A stretch of 64,000 nucleotides of DNA from Verrucomicrobiota bacterium (GCA_023450935.1 JAEXGH010000029.1:89106-153105); one strand, 5' to 3'. Numbered from the stretch's first letter, positions 26,351-35,259 are shown. Numbers and translations: made by a program. The notes: a model not told the origin generated them from the letters alone.

Positions 26351-27565
26351 TTAGAACTTGTAGCCGACCTGCACCGCCACAACGTGTGCGCGGCCTTCGA
26401 AGTATCCTTCTATCGGGCCCGTCGATATTGTGTTGTCGAACATCTTCGGGTCTTCATAGAAGTAGATGTAGGTGTAGGCTACGTCGAAGTTCCAGTTGCC
26501 GTATTTGTAGCCGACGCCGCCCGAGAACCAGATTCTGTCGGTGCAGGGAATTCTTGCGTGGCGGTATTTGTCCTCCTTGATGGGGGTTTGGTCCCAAGCC
26601 GAACCGAGACGGACAACGAGGCTGTCGTCTTCAAGCGGGAAGAAATGCACGCCGAAGGCAACGCGCGAAGTGTCGCGCCACTGTTCCTGCTGCGGCGCGC
26701 CGCCGGAACCCTGAATGTCGAGAACATCGAAGCACGACCACATTGTGTAGGAGTATTCCGCCATGACGGCGAATTTTTTCCAGTCGCCGCGCAGACGCTG
26801 ATACCAGCCGACCGTGAAAGTGTGCGGAAGTTTGAGATCGCACGTAATCGGGTTTGTAACCGTTCCGCCTACGTGTTTGTTGCCCTTGATGTGGTGGCTT
26901 GTTTCGCTGCGGTATTGGAAACCTATTCTGCCGTCTTCCGCGTAATTGACCGTGAAGCCCGCGAACGCGCCCACCGACCAGCTTTCGCCCGTAAGCGACA
27001 TATCCGGCCTGCCAAAGGGCAGCCCATTCGTCAGTTCGGCGTGAAGCCACTGGATTGTCGGACCCGCCGACACCGAAATGTAGTCGTTTACTTTCGCCGC
27101 AATTCCGGGGGCTATTTCGAGCGTGGTGATGTTGCTTTTAAGCGCGCATTCGCGCCCCGCCCAATCCTCGTTATAGTTCGTTTCCAAGGCGAACGGCGCG
27201 GACATCGAGAGCGTGAGGATAACGTCGTCGGTAAGTTTGTGCGCCGCGTAGACATTGGGGACCACGCTTACACAACCGGCGTCGCCGCTGTTGCCCATGG
27301 GGGCGTTCGTCTTTTCGAAGTCGAATTTGGAGATGACGATATTCGCCGCCACATCGACTTTTGTTTCTCCGTTTTCGAGACCTATATTAAACGCCGCCGA
27401 CGGATTCCAGAACGCCGCAGTGGCGTCTCCGTTCGCGTTTACGGTGGCTCCCGCCAAGGCGGAACCCATGTTTGATGCGCCCTGTTCCAGAGTCTGGAAC
27501 CCCGCACCGTATATCATTGTCGAAGCGCAAAACAGAGCGCCCGCTGCGATATCTCTTTTTTTCAT
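26351..27565 (-). CDS. OmpP1/FadL-family outer-membrane transport protein
   Basis: This 404-residue protein has a signal peptide (MKKRDIAAGALFCASTMIYG) directly followed by GFQTLEQGASNMGSALAGATV and the NPSAAFN motif. These are the N-terminal hatch features of FadL-type barrels, which let hydrophobic compounds such as fatty acids cross the outer membrane. Alternating beta-barrel segments run to the terminal phenylalanine (VQVGYKF). A weak promoter may lie upstream (TTGTTA, TATATT-like box), and an intrinsic terminator follows. It is a single-gene unit. Confidence 0.88.
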   Translation of the reverse strand: MKKRDIAAGALFCASTMIYGAGFQTLEQGASNMGSALAGATVNANGDATAAFWNPSAAFNIGLENGETKVDVAANIVISKFDFEKTNAPMGNSGDAGCVSVVPNVYAAHKLTDDVILTLSMSAPFALETNYNEDWAGRECALKSNITTLEIAPGIAAKVNDYISVSAGPTIQWLHAELTNGLPFGRPDMSLTGESWSVGAFAGFTVNYAEDGRIGFQYRSETSHHIKGNKHVGGTVTNPITCDLKLPHTFTVGWYQRLRGDWKKFAVMAEYSYTMWSCFDVLDIQGSGGAPQQEQWRDTSRVAFGVHFFPLEDDSLVVRLGSAWDQTPIKEDKYRHARIPCTDRIWFSGGVGYKYGNWNFDVAYTYIYFYEDPKMFDNTISTGPIEGYFEGRAHVVAVQVGYKF

Positions 27566-27691
27566 AACAGTTGAATATAAGATTTAAACGATTTTCTATA
27601 ACAACAGAAAATCAGCGCGCCATAATTTCACGTTCGGATTTTTTTGCAACAAATTTTTTCCCGATTTTTTCAAAACGGCGCGGGCGGGCGC

Positions 27692-27723
27692 AAAAAAGAC
27701 GGACGGAAAAAAATCCGTCCGTC
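27692..27723 (-). terminator. Rho-independent terminator after the DUF5696-like gene
   Basis: GACGGACGGA (27698-27707) pairs perfectly with TCCGTCCGTC (27714-27723). On the minus strand the hairpin is followed by CTTTTTTG. It lies about 30 bp after the stop codon at 27752. Confidence 0.85.
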
Positions 27724-27751
27724 GGGCAGAATTTTTGCCGAATATGTCGGG

Positions 27752-29563
27752 CTATTGTTTGGCGGGCTTGAACAGTTTGTAGTCAAGAGCCTTTACTACG
27801 CCGTAGTTTTTGTAGTCGAAGTCCTTTTCGGTGTAGTTTGTGACAACGCGGCTGCCGTCGGAGTATTTTGTAAGGAAAACGTCGGGGGCTATCTCCTTGT
27901 GCAGGTCGATAAACTCATACTGCAAATATTGCATGGGTTTGTATTCGTCCTGCGCTTTCTTGATGTTGGCGAAGTCGGCTTTGTCGCTGTTCAAAGCCCA
28001 GTAGTATGAGGGCCGACCTCCGAATTCGACAAGCTTCAGGCGGCGTCGCGCGGCGTCTTCCCAGCGGCACGGTCCCCAGGAGTTGCGGTATTTGTTGTCT
28101 ATGTTGTAATCTATGGTGGAGGCGAACGGGTTGCTCATGATGATTCCGTGGTAGGCAATCTGCCAGATTGGCACGATTTTGTCGATGAGCGGGTTGCCGC
28201 GCTCTTTCGTCCAGCCGGAGGCATAGAGAACGTAGTCGAGCGTGTTGGCGGTTTGGTCGTAGGAGGATTCGCTCGTCCAGCCGCCGAAGAACGTGTCGGA
28301 GAGGAGACCTACTTGATTCATGTAGTAGGCAGTGTCGTTATTGGTGCAGGGGTGGGAGAGGTCGAAGCACGGATAGGGCGGGATTGCCGAGGTTACGTCG
28401 ATGTGCAGAACGCCGTTGAAGCCGAGCTGCTGTATGTTTGTGTAGTTCTCCAGAATCTGCTTGTAGTAGACCTGTTTCCAGCAGGGACGGTAGGCCTCGC
28501 CGCCCATGCCGTCGTAGTGGATATAGCCGCCGTTTTTCTGGAGGGCGAGGTCGTTTTTATCAAACGCGGGAGAGACCGTGTAGTTTTCGGTATGGATAAT
28601 GTGCGGCGAAATTTGATAGCCGAGCTTTTTGGCGAGGGCTGTAAGCTCGCGGCACTTCGCATTGCCGCCGAGTTCGGGTTCCGCCACGCCGTAGATTGGG
28701 CAGCGGCCGTTGGAACGCCAATTCCAGTTGGTTACTACGATGTCGGCTTTTTCTACGCCCAGTTCCTTGAGCTTTTTAAGCACGTTCATCATGTTGTCGA
28801 AGTTGCGGTATACCTGAATGTTGGGGGCATCCACGTCTTTCCAGTGGTAGCCGCGGTTGAGCTTTGTTTCGCCCTGACGCATGAAGGAGGCCATCATCAT
28901 CTTCATGTATATTGACTCCGACATATATTTCAGGCGCGGGTTGCCTTTGATGCGCTCGCGCAGGGGCTTGACTTCGCCGCGCTCAAGTTGGTATTTGCGG
29001 TAGGCTTTGCCCATTGACGAGTAGTTCGCCTTCTTGCCCTTGAAGTAGGTGAAGTCTATTACAATATCCTGATAAATGGGCATTCCGATGTCGGCTATGT
29101 AGAAGCGCGGGAACACTTTGTAGATTCCGTTTTTGACCTCCACAAACAGTCCGAACTCGTATTTCATACTTTTGACGATTGCAACGAACGCTTCGTCGCC
29201 CTTTTTGAAGCCCCACATCTGCATGGGGTTGCGCTTGCTTTCGCCGCTGATAAGCCCGTTGTCGGCGCGGAAAGTGCCCAGCGCGCCTCCCGAGTTTACC
29301 CAGTAGCCGTCTTCACCCTTGGCTGCGGTGGCGTCTTCGCTGTAGAAGTCGATGAAGTTTATTTTCTTCCACTGCCACGGGGCGTATTTGGTGTAGGGGA
29401 GCTTGAGGCGGAGGGTATCGGGCGCGATTTTCTCGAGCTTGAGCGTCTCTGTGTAGGAGCTGCCGTCGAGCTTTTGGACGAACATTTGAACGCTGTCTAC
29501 CATTGCCGATGCCGACAGTGCCGCGAACGAGAGCGCGGTGCAAAACAGATTCCGAATTTTCAT
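27752..29563 (-). CDS. Secreted DUF5696-like protein, putative glycoside hydrolase
   Basis: This 603-residue protein has a signal peptide (MKIRNLFCTALSFAALSASA). After an N-terminal beta-rich region comes a link (YSSMGKAYRKYQLERGEVKPL) that I associate with DUF5696 proteins, then what looks like a TIM barrel (for example VEKADIVVTNWNWRS, LGYQISPHIIH, LGFNGVLHIDVTSA). A paralogue lies at 56764-58566 with the same order of landmarks. I cannot name the catalytic acids with confidence. GGAAGAAAG before ATG 29563 sets the start; a frame eight codons longer exists. A role in host or diet glycan breakdown is inferred from the nearby hydrolases. Confidence 0.65.
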   Translation of the reverse strand: MKIRNLFCTALSFAALSASAMVDSVQMFVQKLDGSSYTETLKLEKIAPDTLRLKLPYTKYAPWQWKKINFIDFYSEDATAAKGEDGYWVNSGGALGTFRADNGLISGESKRNPMQMWGFKKGDEAFVAIVKSMKYEFGLFVEVKNGIYKVFPRFYIADIGMPIYQDIVIDFTYFKGKKANYSSMGKAYRKYQLERGEVKPLRERIKGNPRLKYMSESIYMKMMMASFMRQGETKLNRGYHWKDVDAPNIQVYRNFDNMMNVLKKLKELGVEKADIVVTNWNWRSNGRCPIYGVAEPELGGNAKCRELTALAKKLGYQISPHIIHTENYTVSPAFDKNDLALQKNGGYIHYDGMGGEAYRPCWKQVYYKQILENYTNIQQLGFNGVLHIDVTSAIPPYPCFDLSHPCTNNDTAYYMNQVGLLSDTFFGGWTSESSYDQTANTLDYVLYASGWTKERGNPLIDKIVPIWQIAYHGIIMSNPFASTIDYNIDNKYRNSWGPCRWEDAARRRLKLVEFGGRPSYYWALNSDKADFANIKKAQDEYKPMQYLQYEFIDLHKEIAPDVFLTKYSDGSRVVTNYTEKDFDYKNYGVVKALDYKLFKPAKQ

Positions 29564-29933
29564 ACTACTTTCTTCCTTGTATTTCACATGTAATAGATGC
29601 CGATTGTATTGCGCGCGAACCGCTGCGCGCAGGCGGCAAAACTAATGGGGAAGAGTAAATAAGCGCGCAAAGTGAGAGTCAAGCAAATAACAATGCTGCG
29701 GGTTTGTGCGGGGTGTTGCGGCGCGCGGCGCTGCACAAAAAGCGCGGGGGGGTGTGCGGCGCGGTGCGGTGTAAAACTGTGCGGGTGTGCGGCGTTTCTG
29801 CGCGGCGTTGAAGCGGGGGAATTTTTCGCTTCCCAAGCGGGGAACACGCGCTTTTTGGCGGATTGTCGGGGGCGGGGTGAAGGGTCGGGACGTGCGGCGG
29901 CAACGTGTTTATTCAAAAATTACCAAAGTTATT
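29564..29933. other. Intergenic region between divergent genes
   Basis: This 370-bp spacer is GC-rich with G-runs on the plus strand. It separates the minus-strand DUF5696-like gene from the toxin candidate. An open frame extends the toxin upstream through it, but the translation there is Cys/Arg-rich and unlike protein. Apart from the upstream sequences of the two genes I see no structured element. Confidence 0.6.
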
Positions 29934-29962
29934 TTGCGAGGGCGGCGGAGGTTGTGTATGAT
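29934..29962 (+). promoter_or_regulatory. Promoter for the toxin/immunity operon
   Basis: TTGCGA (29934-29939), a 17-bp spacer and TATGAT (29957-29962) make a good sigma70-type promoter. The toxin ATG at 29969 is only 6 bp after the -10 box, so the mRNA would start at or very near the start codon and be leaderless or nearly so. Confidence 0.55.
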
Positions 29963-29968
29963 GACGGA

Positions 29969-31495
29969 ATGGAAAGACAAATAAGAGTCAAGAACAAAAC
30001 ATATACAATAAAGTTGAACGCGGCGTCGGTGAAAGCCGAAAGGGCAGTGTTCATTGAAAACGCGGTGAAAGGCGCGGTGGAGCTTGCGCAGTCGTGTGCC
30101 GAAAGGCTCTCCGACGGCGGCGCTGACGCGGAGTTCGCGGCTGTGTTCGGGGAGTCGGGCGCGGTTACAAAGCGGCGTGTGCGCGATGTTTTTTGCGCCG
30201 TTCCCGAGGTGTTCGAGGGCGTCGGGTTTCTGCTGAAAAAAGTGTTCGTAGACAAAAACGGACGTTCGCCCGAAGTGCTTGCAAGCGCGGACGCCTCCGC
30301 CAACACAATCAGCCTATACGACGCGTTTTTTGCCGAGGATTCCGACCCCGAAAACGACAGACCAAGCGTGCTTCTGCATGAGGCGGCGCATTTGTGCGGG
30401 CTGAAATCCGACGCCGAAAGCGGCTCTCCCGACAGTGCCGAGTGCGTGCGCAACTTTGCGCTGCTTGTTTCGGGAAAAATGGATATTGACGAGCTTTTGG
30501 GCAAAGGGGAGTCGGGCGAAGCTGACGTTGACGAAGCGGACGGCTCTTCAGACGCTGACGGCGCAGACGAAAGCGGCGTTGCCGATGGGGACGGCGGAGA
30601 ATCGGAACGCGGCGAAGACGAACAGGAAAATGGCGATGAATCGGAACGCGGCGGCGAAGAAATGCCGTATCGTCCCGACCAGTTGCGCGCGCCCAAAGGG
30701 CAGTCGAACGGCGGTCAATGGGTGAGCGAGGGCGGCGGCGCAGGCGGCGCGGGAAGTTCGGGCGGCGCGTCGATTTCGCAGCAATCGCACAAAACACAAA
30801 CAACAAACGCCCCCGAAAAACAATCAGATTCCGCTTCCACCGAATCCCTTGAAGAAAAGGAAAACAAGGACGAAAAACCCACCAACTCCAAAAAAACAAA
30901 GGAAGAAGAGGAGGACGAGAAGAAGCCAAAAAAGCGTAAGGCTTTAAGTGATACTGAAGCGAAAAAGATTATCGGTGATGCACTTGATTTGTTGAATTGT
31001 TTATCAGATGGGAAAATTAAGTTTAATAGCGAAGAAGCTAAAGATTTATTGTTTAAGACAGCAATAAACGAGACAGATTTGATTCCTCGTCCACAAGATA
31101 AAAACAAAAAAACAGGGAAACAAGGAGATGCAACTGGATTGTTTCAAATGGAAAAAGCTACTTTTTACGATATGCGAGACCGTGTATTAAAAAAACGTTT
31201 TAGTGAGTTGTATGAAAATCTGTTGAAATGGTTTAATCCTCCAAACGGAGAATTTGAACATGATTTTCTACTAAAAAACGATACATTTGCCGCGATAATG
31301 ACGCGTATACGTTTTTATGAATCAGCTGTTCCTAAAGGGAGTAAAAAGAAAGAAGTATTACCAAAAGTAGGAGATACTCACGCTCAGGGATTATATTGGA
31401 TTTACCATTATCATAAAAATAAGAAAAATCTAAGAAAAAAGCTTGAAAGTTTTATTGACAAGATAAAAAAACACATAAAAAATTCTAAAAAATAA
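29969..31495 (+). CDS. Multidomain polymorphic toxin candidate: HEXXH peptidase-like domain, GGQW linker, phage-lysozyme-like C-terminus
   Basis: This is a 508-residue protein with no signal peptide. Residues 1-175 contain LLHEAAHLCGL (HEAAH 137-141) followed by SAECVRNFALLVSG, resembling the Aspzincin/M35-like metallopeptidase layout. Residues about 180-232 are acidic repeats of Asp/Glu/Gly/Ser. RAPKGQSNGGQWVSEGGG (about 240-257) is a linker motif known from phage structural proteins and toxins. A Lys/Glu-rich stretch follows. Residues about 335-508 resemble a lysozyme-like domain of phage virion proteins: a helix with TAINETDLIPR, then GDATGLFQMEKATFYD, LLKNDTFAAIMTRIRFYE and GLYWIYHYHKN. 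DNA from about 30930 onward is much richer in A+T than the first part. It is followed 5 bp later by exported small proteins. Toxin role is inferred. Confidence 0.6.
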   Translation: MERQIRVKNKTYTIKLNAASVKAERAVFIENAVKGAVELAQSCAERLSDGGADAEFAAVFGESGAVTKRRVRDVFCAVPEVFEGVGFLLKKVFVDKNGRSPEVLASADASANTISLYDAFFAEDSDPENDRPSVLLHEAAHLCGLKSDAESGSPDSAECVRNFALLVSGKMDIDELLGKGESGEADVDEADGSSDADGADESGVADGDGGESERGEDEQENGDESERGGEEMPYRPDQLRAPKGQSNGGQWVSEGGGAGGAGSSGGASISQQSHKTQTTNAPEKQSDSASTESLEEKENKDEKPTNSKKTKEEEEDEKKPKKRKALSDTEAKKIIGDALDLLNCLSDGKIKFNSEEAKDLLFKTAINETDLIPRPQDKNKKTGKQGDATGLFQMEKATFYDMRDRVLKKRFSELYENLLKWFNPPNGEFEHDFLLKNDTFAAIMTRIRFYESAVPKGSKKKEVLPKVGDTHAQGLYWIYHYHKNKKNLRKKLESFIDKIKKHIKNSKK

Positions 31496-31500
31496 AAATT

Positions 31501-32082
31501 ATGAAGAAAATATTGTTTTTATTTATTGCGGGGGTGGGTGTGTTTTTTGCGAATATTGCAAAGGCGGACGACAGGCTTGTTGTTCTGCCGCCGCTTTCGG
31601 TTGCCGACATGGGGAACTATACAGAGGTTGAAACGACTCAAGGTTGGCTTGGCGCGGTTCAAAGCATACGTCTTTGTCGCAGAGGCGAACGCGTTGTTAT
31701 GGGGGAATGTATTTACCTTGTAGCTACAACTGACGGCGGGCTTTCTTTCATTTTCGGCTCAATCGAAGACGGCGGCAACAACGTATCGTTCAAGGTATTC
31801 GACATAAACGGCGACGGGAAATCGGAGTTGCTTGTATTCTACATGCGCGGGTCGTCGCTTTACAGAATGGAGGTGTATTCCATTTCCGAACGCGATGCGC
31901 AACAGTTGTCGTTGATCAAGTGGAAAGACAGTGTGGTAAGTGAGTATTTCAAGAAGATTGACGTGGAAAAGGGAACGATTGTCGTGAAAACTCTCGAAGA
32001 TGGCCCGTCGGAATGTATCTATACGTATGCGGTAAAGGGAACATCTATACTGCAGGTTGGAAAGCGCGAAATTCCAAGATAA
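31501..32082 (+). CDS. Exported protein, putative immunity protein A1
   Basis: This 193-residue protein has a signal peptide (MKKILFLFIAGVGVFFANIAKA). It belongs to a local family of three (also 32095-32709 and 34594-35238) sharing GWLGAVQSIR/WFAGVQSVR-type and FDINGDGKSELLVFY segments. The DxNxDGxSE loop is like calcium-binding VCBS/FG-GAP or EF-hand-type loops. It starts 5 bp after the toxin candidate stop. A cognate immunity protein for a peptidoglycan-cutting toxin would need to work in the periplasm, which fits the signal peptide. I know no named family; the immunity role is inferred from position, size and duplication. Confidence 0.6.
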   Translation: MKKILFLFIAGVGVFFANIAKADDRLVVLPPLSVADMGNYTEVETTQGWLGAVQSIRLCRRGERVVMGECIYLVATTDGGLSFIFGSIEDGGNNVSFKVFDINGDGKSELLVFYMRGSSLYRMEVYSISERDAQQLSLIKWKDSVVSEYFKKIDVEKGTIVVKTLEDGPSECIYTYAVKGTSILQVGKREIPR

Positions 32083-32094
32083 ATTGGGGTGAAC

Positions 32095-32709
32095 ATGTCT
32101 GCTTTCTTTTCAAAAATGCTCAATTCAGTTTTCCCGAAAGGAATTTTTCTTTTCGTTATTGCATGCACGATTTTTATCCATGCGGGCAATGCCGACGACG
32201 ATCAGGGGAAAATGCCGTTCGGTATCTATAGCATGGAAAACTTCACTCCCGTAAGAGCTACTCAAAAGTGGTTCGCGGGAGTGCAGTCTGTTCGGTTTTT
32301 TAGGGACTGCGGAACGGGGTGCATTGCGCCGAGCGAGTTTTATCTGGTAGCCACTACTATTACGGGTGAGCCGTTTATTTTCGACAGAATAGAATATGGT
32401 TGCGGGGTATCGTTTAAGACGTTTGACATAAACGGCGATGGGAAATCGGAACTGCTTGTTTTTTACCAATGCGGAGACTGTTATATGATGGACGTGTATT
32501 CGATTTCCGAAAATTACGCCGCTTCAAAATCGTTTAAAAAATGGGAAAATGTTCAGGTTTCAAGCGATTTCCACGGGGAAATTGAAGTCGATTTCGGCGT
32601 AGTTAGGGCGTCGGAAAAAGACGGGGAAAAGAAAGTTGTCTGTGTGTATTCTGTAAAAGGCAATACTATAACGAGTGTTCGCGTAGAACCCTTTGCGGAG
32701 AAGAAATAG
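32095..32709 (+). CDS. Exported protein, putative immunity protein A2
   Basis: This 204-residue protein has an N-terminal hydrophobic signal (FPKGIFLFVIACTIFIHAGNA). It is a clear paralogue of the preceding gene: KWFAGVQSVRF, FDINGDGKSELLVFYQCGD, a MDVYSISE segment and a C-terminal VYSVKG are shared in order. ATG 32095 is chosen because GGGGTG stands just upstream; GTG 32089 is also in frame. It follows A1 by 12 bp in the same operon. Its mRNA ends in a bidirectional hairpin shared with the convergent Sel1-like gene. Confidence 0.6.
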   Translation: MSAFFSKMLNSVFPKGIFLFVIACTIFIHAGNADDDQGKMPFGIYSMENFTPVRATQKWFAGVQSVRFFRDCGTGCIAPSEFYLVATTITGEPFIFDRIEYGCGVSFKTFDINGDGKSELLVFYQCGDCYMMDVYSISENYAASKSFKKWENVQVSSDFHGEIEVDFGVVRASEKDGEKKVVCVYSVKGNTITSVRVEPFAEKK

Positions 32710-32744
32710 ATGCTTTTTCTATATTCGCATACGGAAATTTTTCG

Positions 32745-32773
32745 GCGGGGCAGAATTACTGCTCCGCTTTTTT
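32745..32773. terminator. Bidirectional terminator, copy 1 of the repeated cassette end
   Basis: GCGGGGCAG (32745-32753) and CTGCTCCGC (32759-32767) form a 9-bp stem with one G-U pair, followed by six T. The stop codon of the convergent Sel1-like gene lies in the loop. The same sequence recurs at 33650 and 35260. Confidence 0.8.
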
Positions 32774-33601
32774 GTCGTAGACACCGCGTTCAATGTCGGC
32801 GAGGATTTTTTTTGATTCTTCCGTATCTATTGCCTTTAGTAAAAAGCGCGCGTATTCTTGGTCAAGGGGTGCGGCATAGCCTGTATAAAAATTTTTCCAG
32901 AAAGAGATGTATGCAATACTTGCGTGGAGTTTTGCTTTCCATATGTCTTTTTTAACGCCAATCCCTCTGTAAAACATATAACCTATAATCCCGTTATGGA
33001 CATCGCCTTCACCCCACCCAGAGGACGCGTATTGCTTTAAATTGGCGAATCTTTTCTCCATTGTTTCCTTGTCGTCTTCTTTATTCGCGAATGCGTATTT
33101 TAAGAGGTTTTTAATTTCTTCAGCTTGTTTTTCTTTGCCGTCCAATCCTTCAAAACGGAATTTTTTTAAGAAATAATAATGAAACTCAGTCACGTCGGGA
33201 ACTCCCCATGCAAAATAGTCGGAAGTCTTCATCCAATAAATTGCTTTTTTAGCGTCTCTGATTTTCCCGCGAACCAAAAGTGGCTTAAATTCAGGCGCTG
33301 GGCACATATTGGGTTTACGGTCATGATAGTTGTAGATTGAAAGCAATATTTCTTTTGGAAACCCGAGATAATATAATGCAAGAGAAATGGCTATGTCGGC
33401 ATATCTGCCTTTTGCCGGATACCTAAGCCCTCTTGCTGATTCACACAGATTTTCGAGAAATCCGACTTGGTCTGCAAAATACTCTTTCGGTATGTTTTTT
33501 TCATTAGATGCTTTTAGATCGGGGCCAGATACGTTTAAATCTTCCGCAAAAACATTTAAGCAGGCAAATGTAAATAAACAGAAAGCGAAAAACTTCTTCA
33601 T
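32756..33601 (-). CDS. Exported Sel1-like repeat protein, putative immunity protein S1
   Basis: This 281-residue protein has a signal peptide (MKKFFAFCLFTFACLNVFA). The helical body includes HNGIIGYMFYRGIGVKKDIWKAKLHASIA, a Sel1-type repeat (YxxGxGVxxDxxKA pattern), and ends YDKKAEQ. It is paralogous to the gene at 33661-34503. Both lie on the minus strand, inserted among the plus-strand A-type genes. Sel1/TPR proteins serve as immunity proteins for some secreted effectors, so a protective role against the neighbouring toxin or a lost one is plausible but unproven. No cysteine ladder or catalytic motif is visible. Confidence 0.6.
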   Translation of the reverse strand: MKKFFAFCLFTFACLNVFAEDLNVSGPDLKASNEKNIPKEYFADQVGFLENLCESARGLRYPAKGRYADIAISLALYYLGFPKEILLSIYNYHDRKPNMCPAPEFKPLLVRGKIRDAKKAIYWMKTSDYFAWGVPDVTEFHYYFLKKFRFEGLDGKEKQAEEIKNLLKYAFANKEDDKETMEKRFANLKQYASSGWGEGDVHNGIIGYMFYRGIGVKKDIWKAKLHASIAYISFWKNFYTGYAAPLDQEYARFLLKAIDTEESKKILADIERGVYDKKAEQ

Positions 33602-33649
33602 ATTTATAAATAGGAGTCAATAAAATGTGTTGATAGAAAGTGAATTGTG

Positions 33650-33678
33650 GCGGGGCAGAATTACTGCTCCGCTTTTTT
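33650..33678. terminator. Bidirectional terminator, copy 2 of the repeated cassette end
   Basis: The hairpin is identical to that at 32745-32773 (arms 33650-33658 and 33664-33672, then six T). It marks the 3' end of the second Sel1-like gene, whose stop lies in the loop. It shows that a block including the gene end was duplicated. Confidence 0.8.
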
Positions 33679-34503
33679 GTCGTAAACACCGCGTTCAATG
33701 TCGGCGAGGATTTTTTTTGATTCTTCCGTATCTATTGCCTTTAGTAAAAAGCGCGCGTATTCTTGATCAAGAGGTGCGGCATAACCTGTATAAAAGTTTT
33801 TCCAGTGAGAAATGTATGTAACGCTTGCGTAGAGTTTTGCTTCCCGTAAGTCTCTTTCAACACCAATCCCCCTATAAAACATATACCCTAAAATTCCACT
33901 ATAAATGCAATTTCCTTCTCCACTCCAGTAGAAGCGGTTTTTTTTCCCATTCAAAGATGCGCTCCGCTTAAAATAGGCGAAATCCTTTGCCTTTGTTTCT
34001 TTATCCACATATACGTATTTTAAGATTTTTTCAAAGCTTTTCGTCTGTTCTTCTTTGCCGTCCAATCCTTCAAAACGAAATTTCTTCAAGAAGTAAGAAT
34101 GGAATTCTATTACGTCTGCTGTTCCCCACGCAAATGAATCTGAGGCTTTCATCCAATAAATTGCCTTTTTAGCATCTCTGATTTTCCCGCGAATTAAAAG
34201 CGGCTTAAATTCGGGCGCGGGGCACATGTTGGGTTCGCGGTCATAATAATTGTAGATTGAAAGCAATATTTCTTTTGGGAACCCGAGATAATATAATGCA
34301 AGAGACAATGCTTCATCGGCGAGCATCCAGCTCCCTTTCTCCCCCTTGGCGCATTGCTTTTCGAGGTATCCGACGGGATCGGCGAAGTATTCTTTCGGCA
34401 TATTTTTTTCTCTTAACGCCTTTAGCTCGGCTCCAGAGCCGCTATAACCCTCCGCAAACACACAACCTAATACAAGCAAACAGGCAATAAAAAGCTTTTT
34501 CAT
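33661..34503 (-). CDS. Exported Sel1-like repeat protein, putative immunity protein S2
   Basis: This 280-residue protein has a signal peptide (MKKLFIACLLVLGCVFAEG). It is strongly similar along its length to the S1 protein: SLALYYLGFPKEILLSIYNY, MCPAPEFKPLL and GKIRDAKKAIYWMK are shared almost unchanged, and the last 60 codons are near identical. It includes GYMFYRGIGVERDLREAKLYAS, the Sel1-type repeat. ATG 34503 fits the signal peptide; an ATG twelve codons upstream is also in frame. Similarity is uneven: ends are conserved and the middle differs, as in duplicated immunity genes adapting to different partners. Confidence 0.6.
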   Translation of the reverse strand: MKKLFIACLLVLGCVFAEGYSGSGAELKALREKNMPKEYFADPVGYLEKQCAKGEKGSWMLADEALSLALYYLGFPKEILLSIYNYYDREPNMCPAPEFKPLLIRGKIRDAKKAIYWMKASDSFAWGTADVIEFHSYFLKKFRFEGLDGKEEQTKSFEKILKYVYVDKETKAKDFAYFKRSASLNGKKNRFYWSGEGNCIYSGILGYMFYRGIGVERDLREAKLYASVTYISHWKNFYTGYAAPLDQEYARFLLKAIDTEESKKILADIERGVYDKKAEQ

Positions 34504-34593
34504 ATTTATGAATAAAATAACATTTTTTGTGATGTTCAAGAAAAAATATTGACTATTTTTATTTACGGGCGTTTGGTTCTGACAGGCTTTTTT

Positions 34594-35238
34594 ATGAAGA
34601 AAATATTGGCAATATATCTGTTGAGTGTAGTTGCGATTTTTGCCGACTATATGGGGTCGGCAAAAATCGGGAAACCTGAGACGTATGCTAAGTATTCGGA
34701 AAGTCTACGTTTTATTTATGACGAAAACTTTACGCGTGTAAATCCAACCCAACAGTGGCTTACAGGTGTGCAGAGTTTTTGGATAGATAGAGAAAAAACC
34801 GACTGGGCATATATGTTTCATTATTTGGTTGCAAGTGATGTAAATGGTTATCCTTTCGTTTTTGACGCAATACGCGGTGGTTGTGAACTGAAATTTAGCA
34901 TATTGGACATTAACAATGATGGCAAAAGCGAGCTGCTCATAGAATACCAATTCGGGGGGAATGCTACATTTCTTGACATCTATTTGATTTTCGGCGAACC
35001 GAACGATCCATCAACGTGGAAACTTGAGCGGTGGCCGTATGATGGCAAAAAGGCAAGGTTCGGTGAGTATTCCGAGACTCCGATTAGGTGCAGGCTGGGG
35101 AAGATAGTTCCCGAGAAAGGCAAAATAACAGTGTATTCCAATGAGATAGACGAAGGGCTTGTCCGTTCGGTTTATTCAGTGAAGGGGCTGAAGATAGAGC
35201 TTGTGGAAGAAAAGCTCATCAAAAAATTGGAACGCTAA
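34594..35238 (+). CDS. Exported protein, putative immunity protein A3
   Basis: This 214-residue protein has a signal peptide (MKKILAIYLLSVVAIFADY). It is a more distant member of the A family: QQWLTGVQSFWIDR, ILDINNDGKSELLIEYQFGG (the DxNxDGxSE loop) and VRSVYSVKG align with A1 and A2. Its gene is divergent from S2, with 90 bp between starts, so both may be expressed from a shared intergenic region; TTGACT at 34548-34553 could be a -35 box. A copy of the bidirectional terminator follows at 35260 even though no Sel1-like gene is present there. Confidence 0.6.
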   Translation: MKKILAIYLLSVVAIFADYMGSAKIGKPETYAKYSESLRFIYDENFTRVNPTQQWLTGVQSFWIDREKTDWAYMFHYLVASDVNGYPFVFDAIRGGCELKFSILDINNDGKSELLIEYQFGGNATFLDIYLIFGEPNDPSTWKLERWPYDGKKARFGEYSETPIRCRLGKIVPEKGKITVYSNEIDEGLVRSVYSVKGLKIELVEEKLIKKLER

Positions 35239-35259
35239 TCAGTTTGTGCATATTTTTCG

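Noticed and set aside
26384..27475. 363-codon plus-strand frame across the FadL-like gene
   Set aside because: It is antisense to a well-supported outer-membrane protein and has no recognisable domain or start signal.
29672..29968. Longer N-terminus for the toxin candidate
   Set aside because: The extra 99 codons are Cys/Arg/Gly-rich and non-protein-like, and they lie upstream of the predicted promoter.
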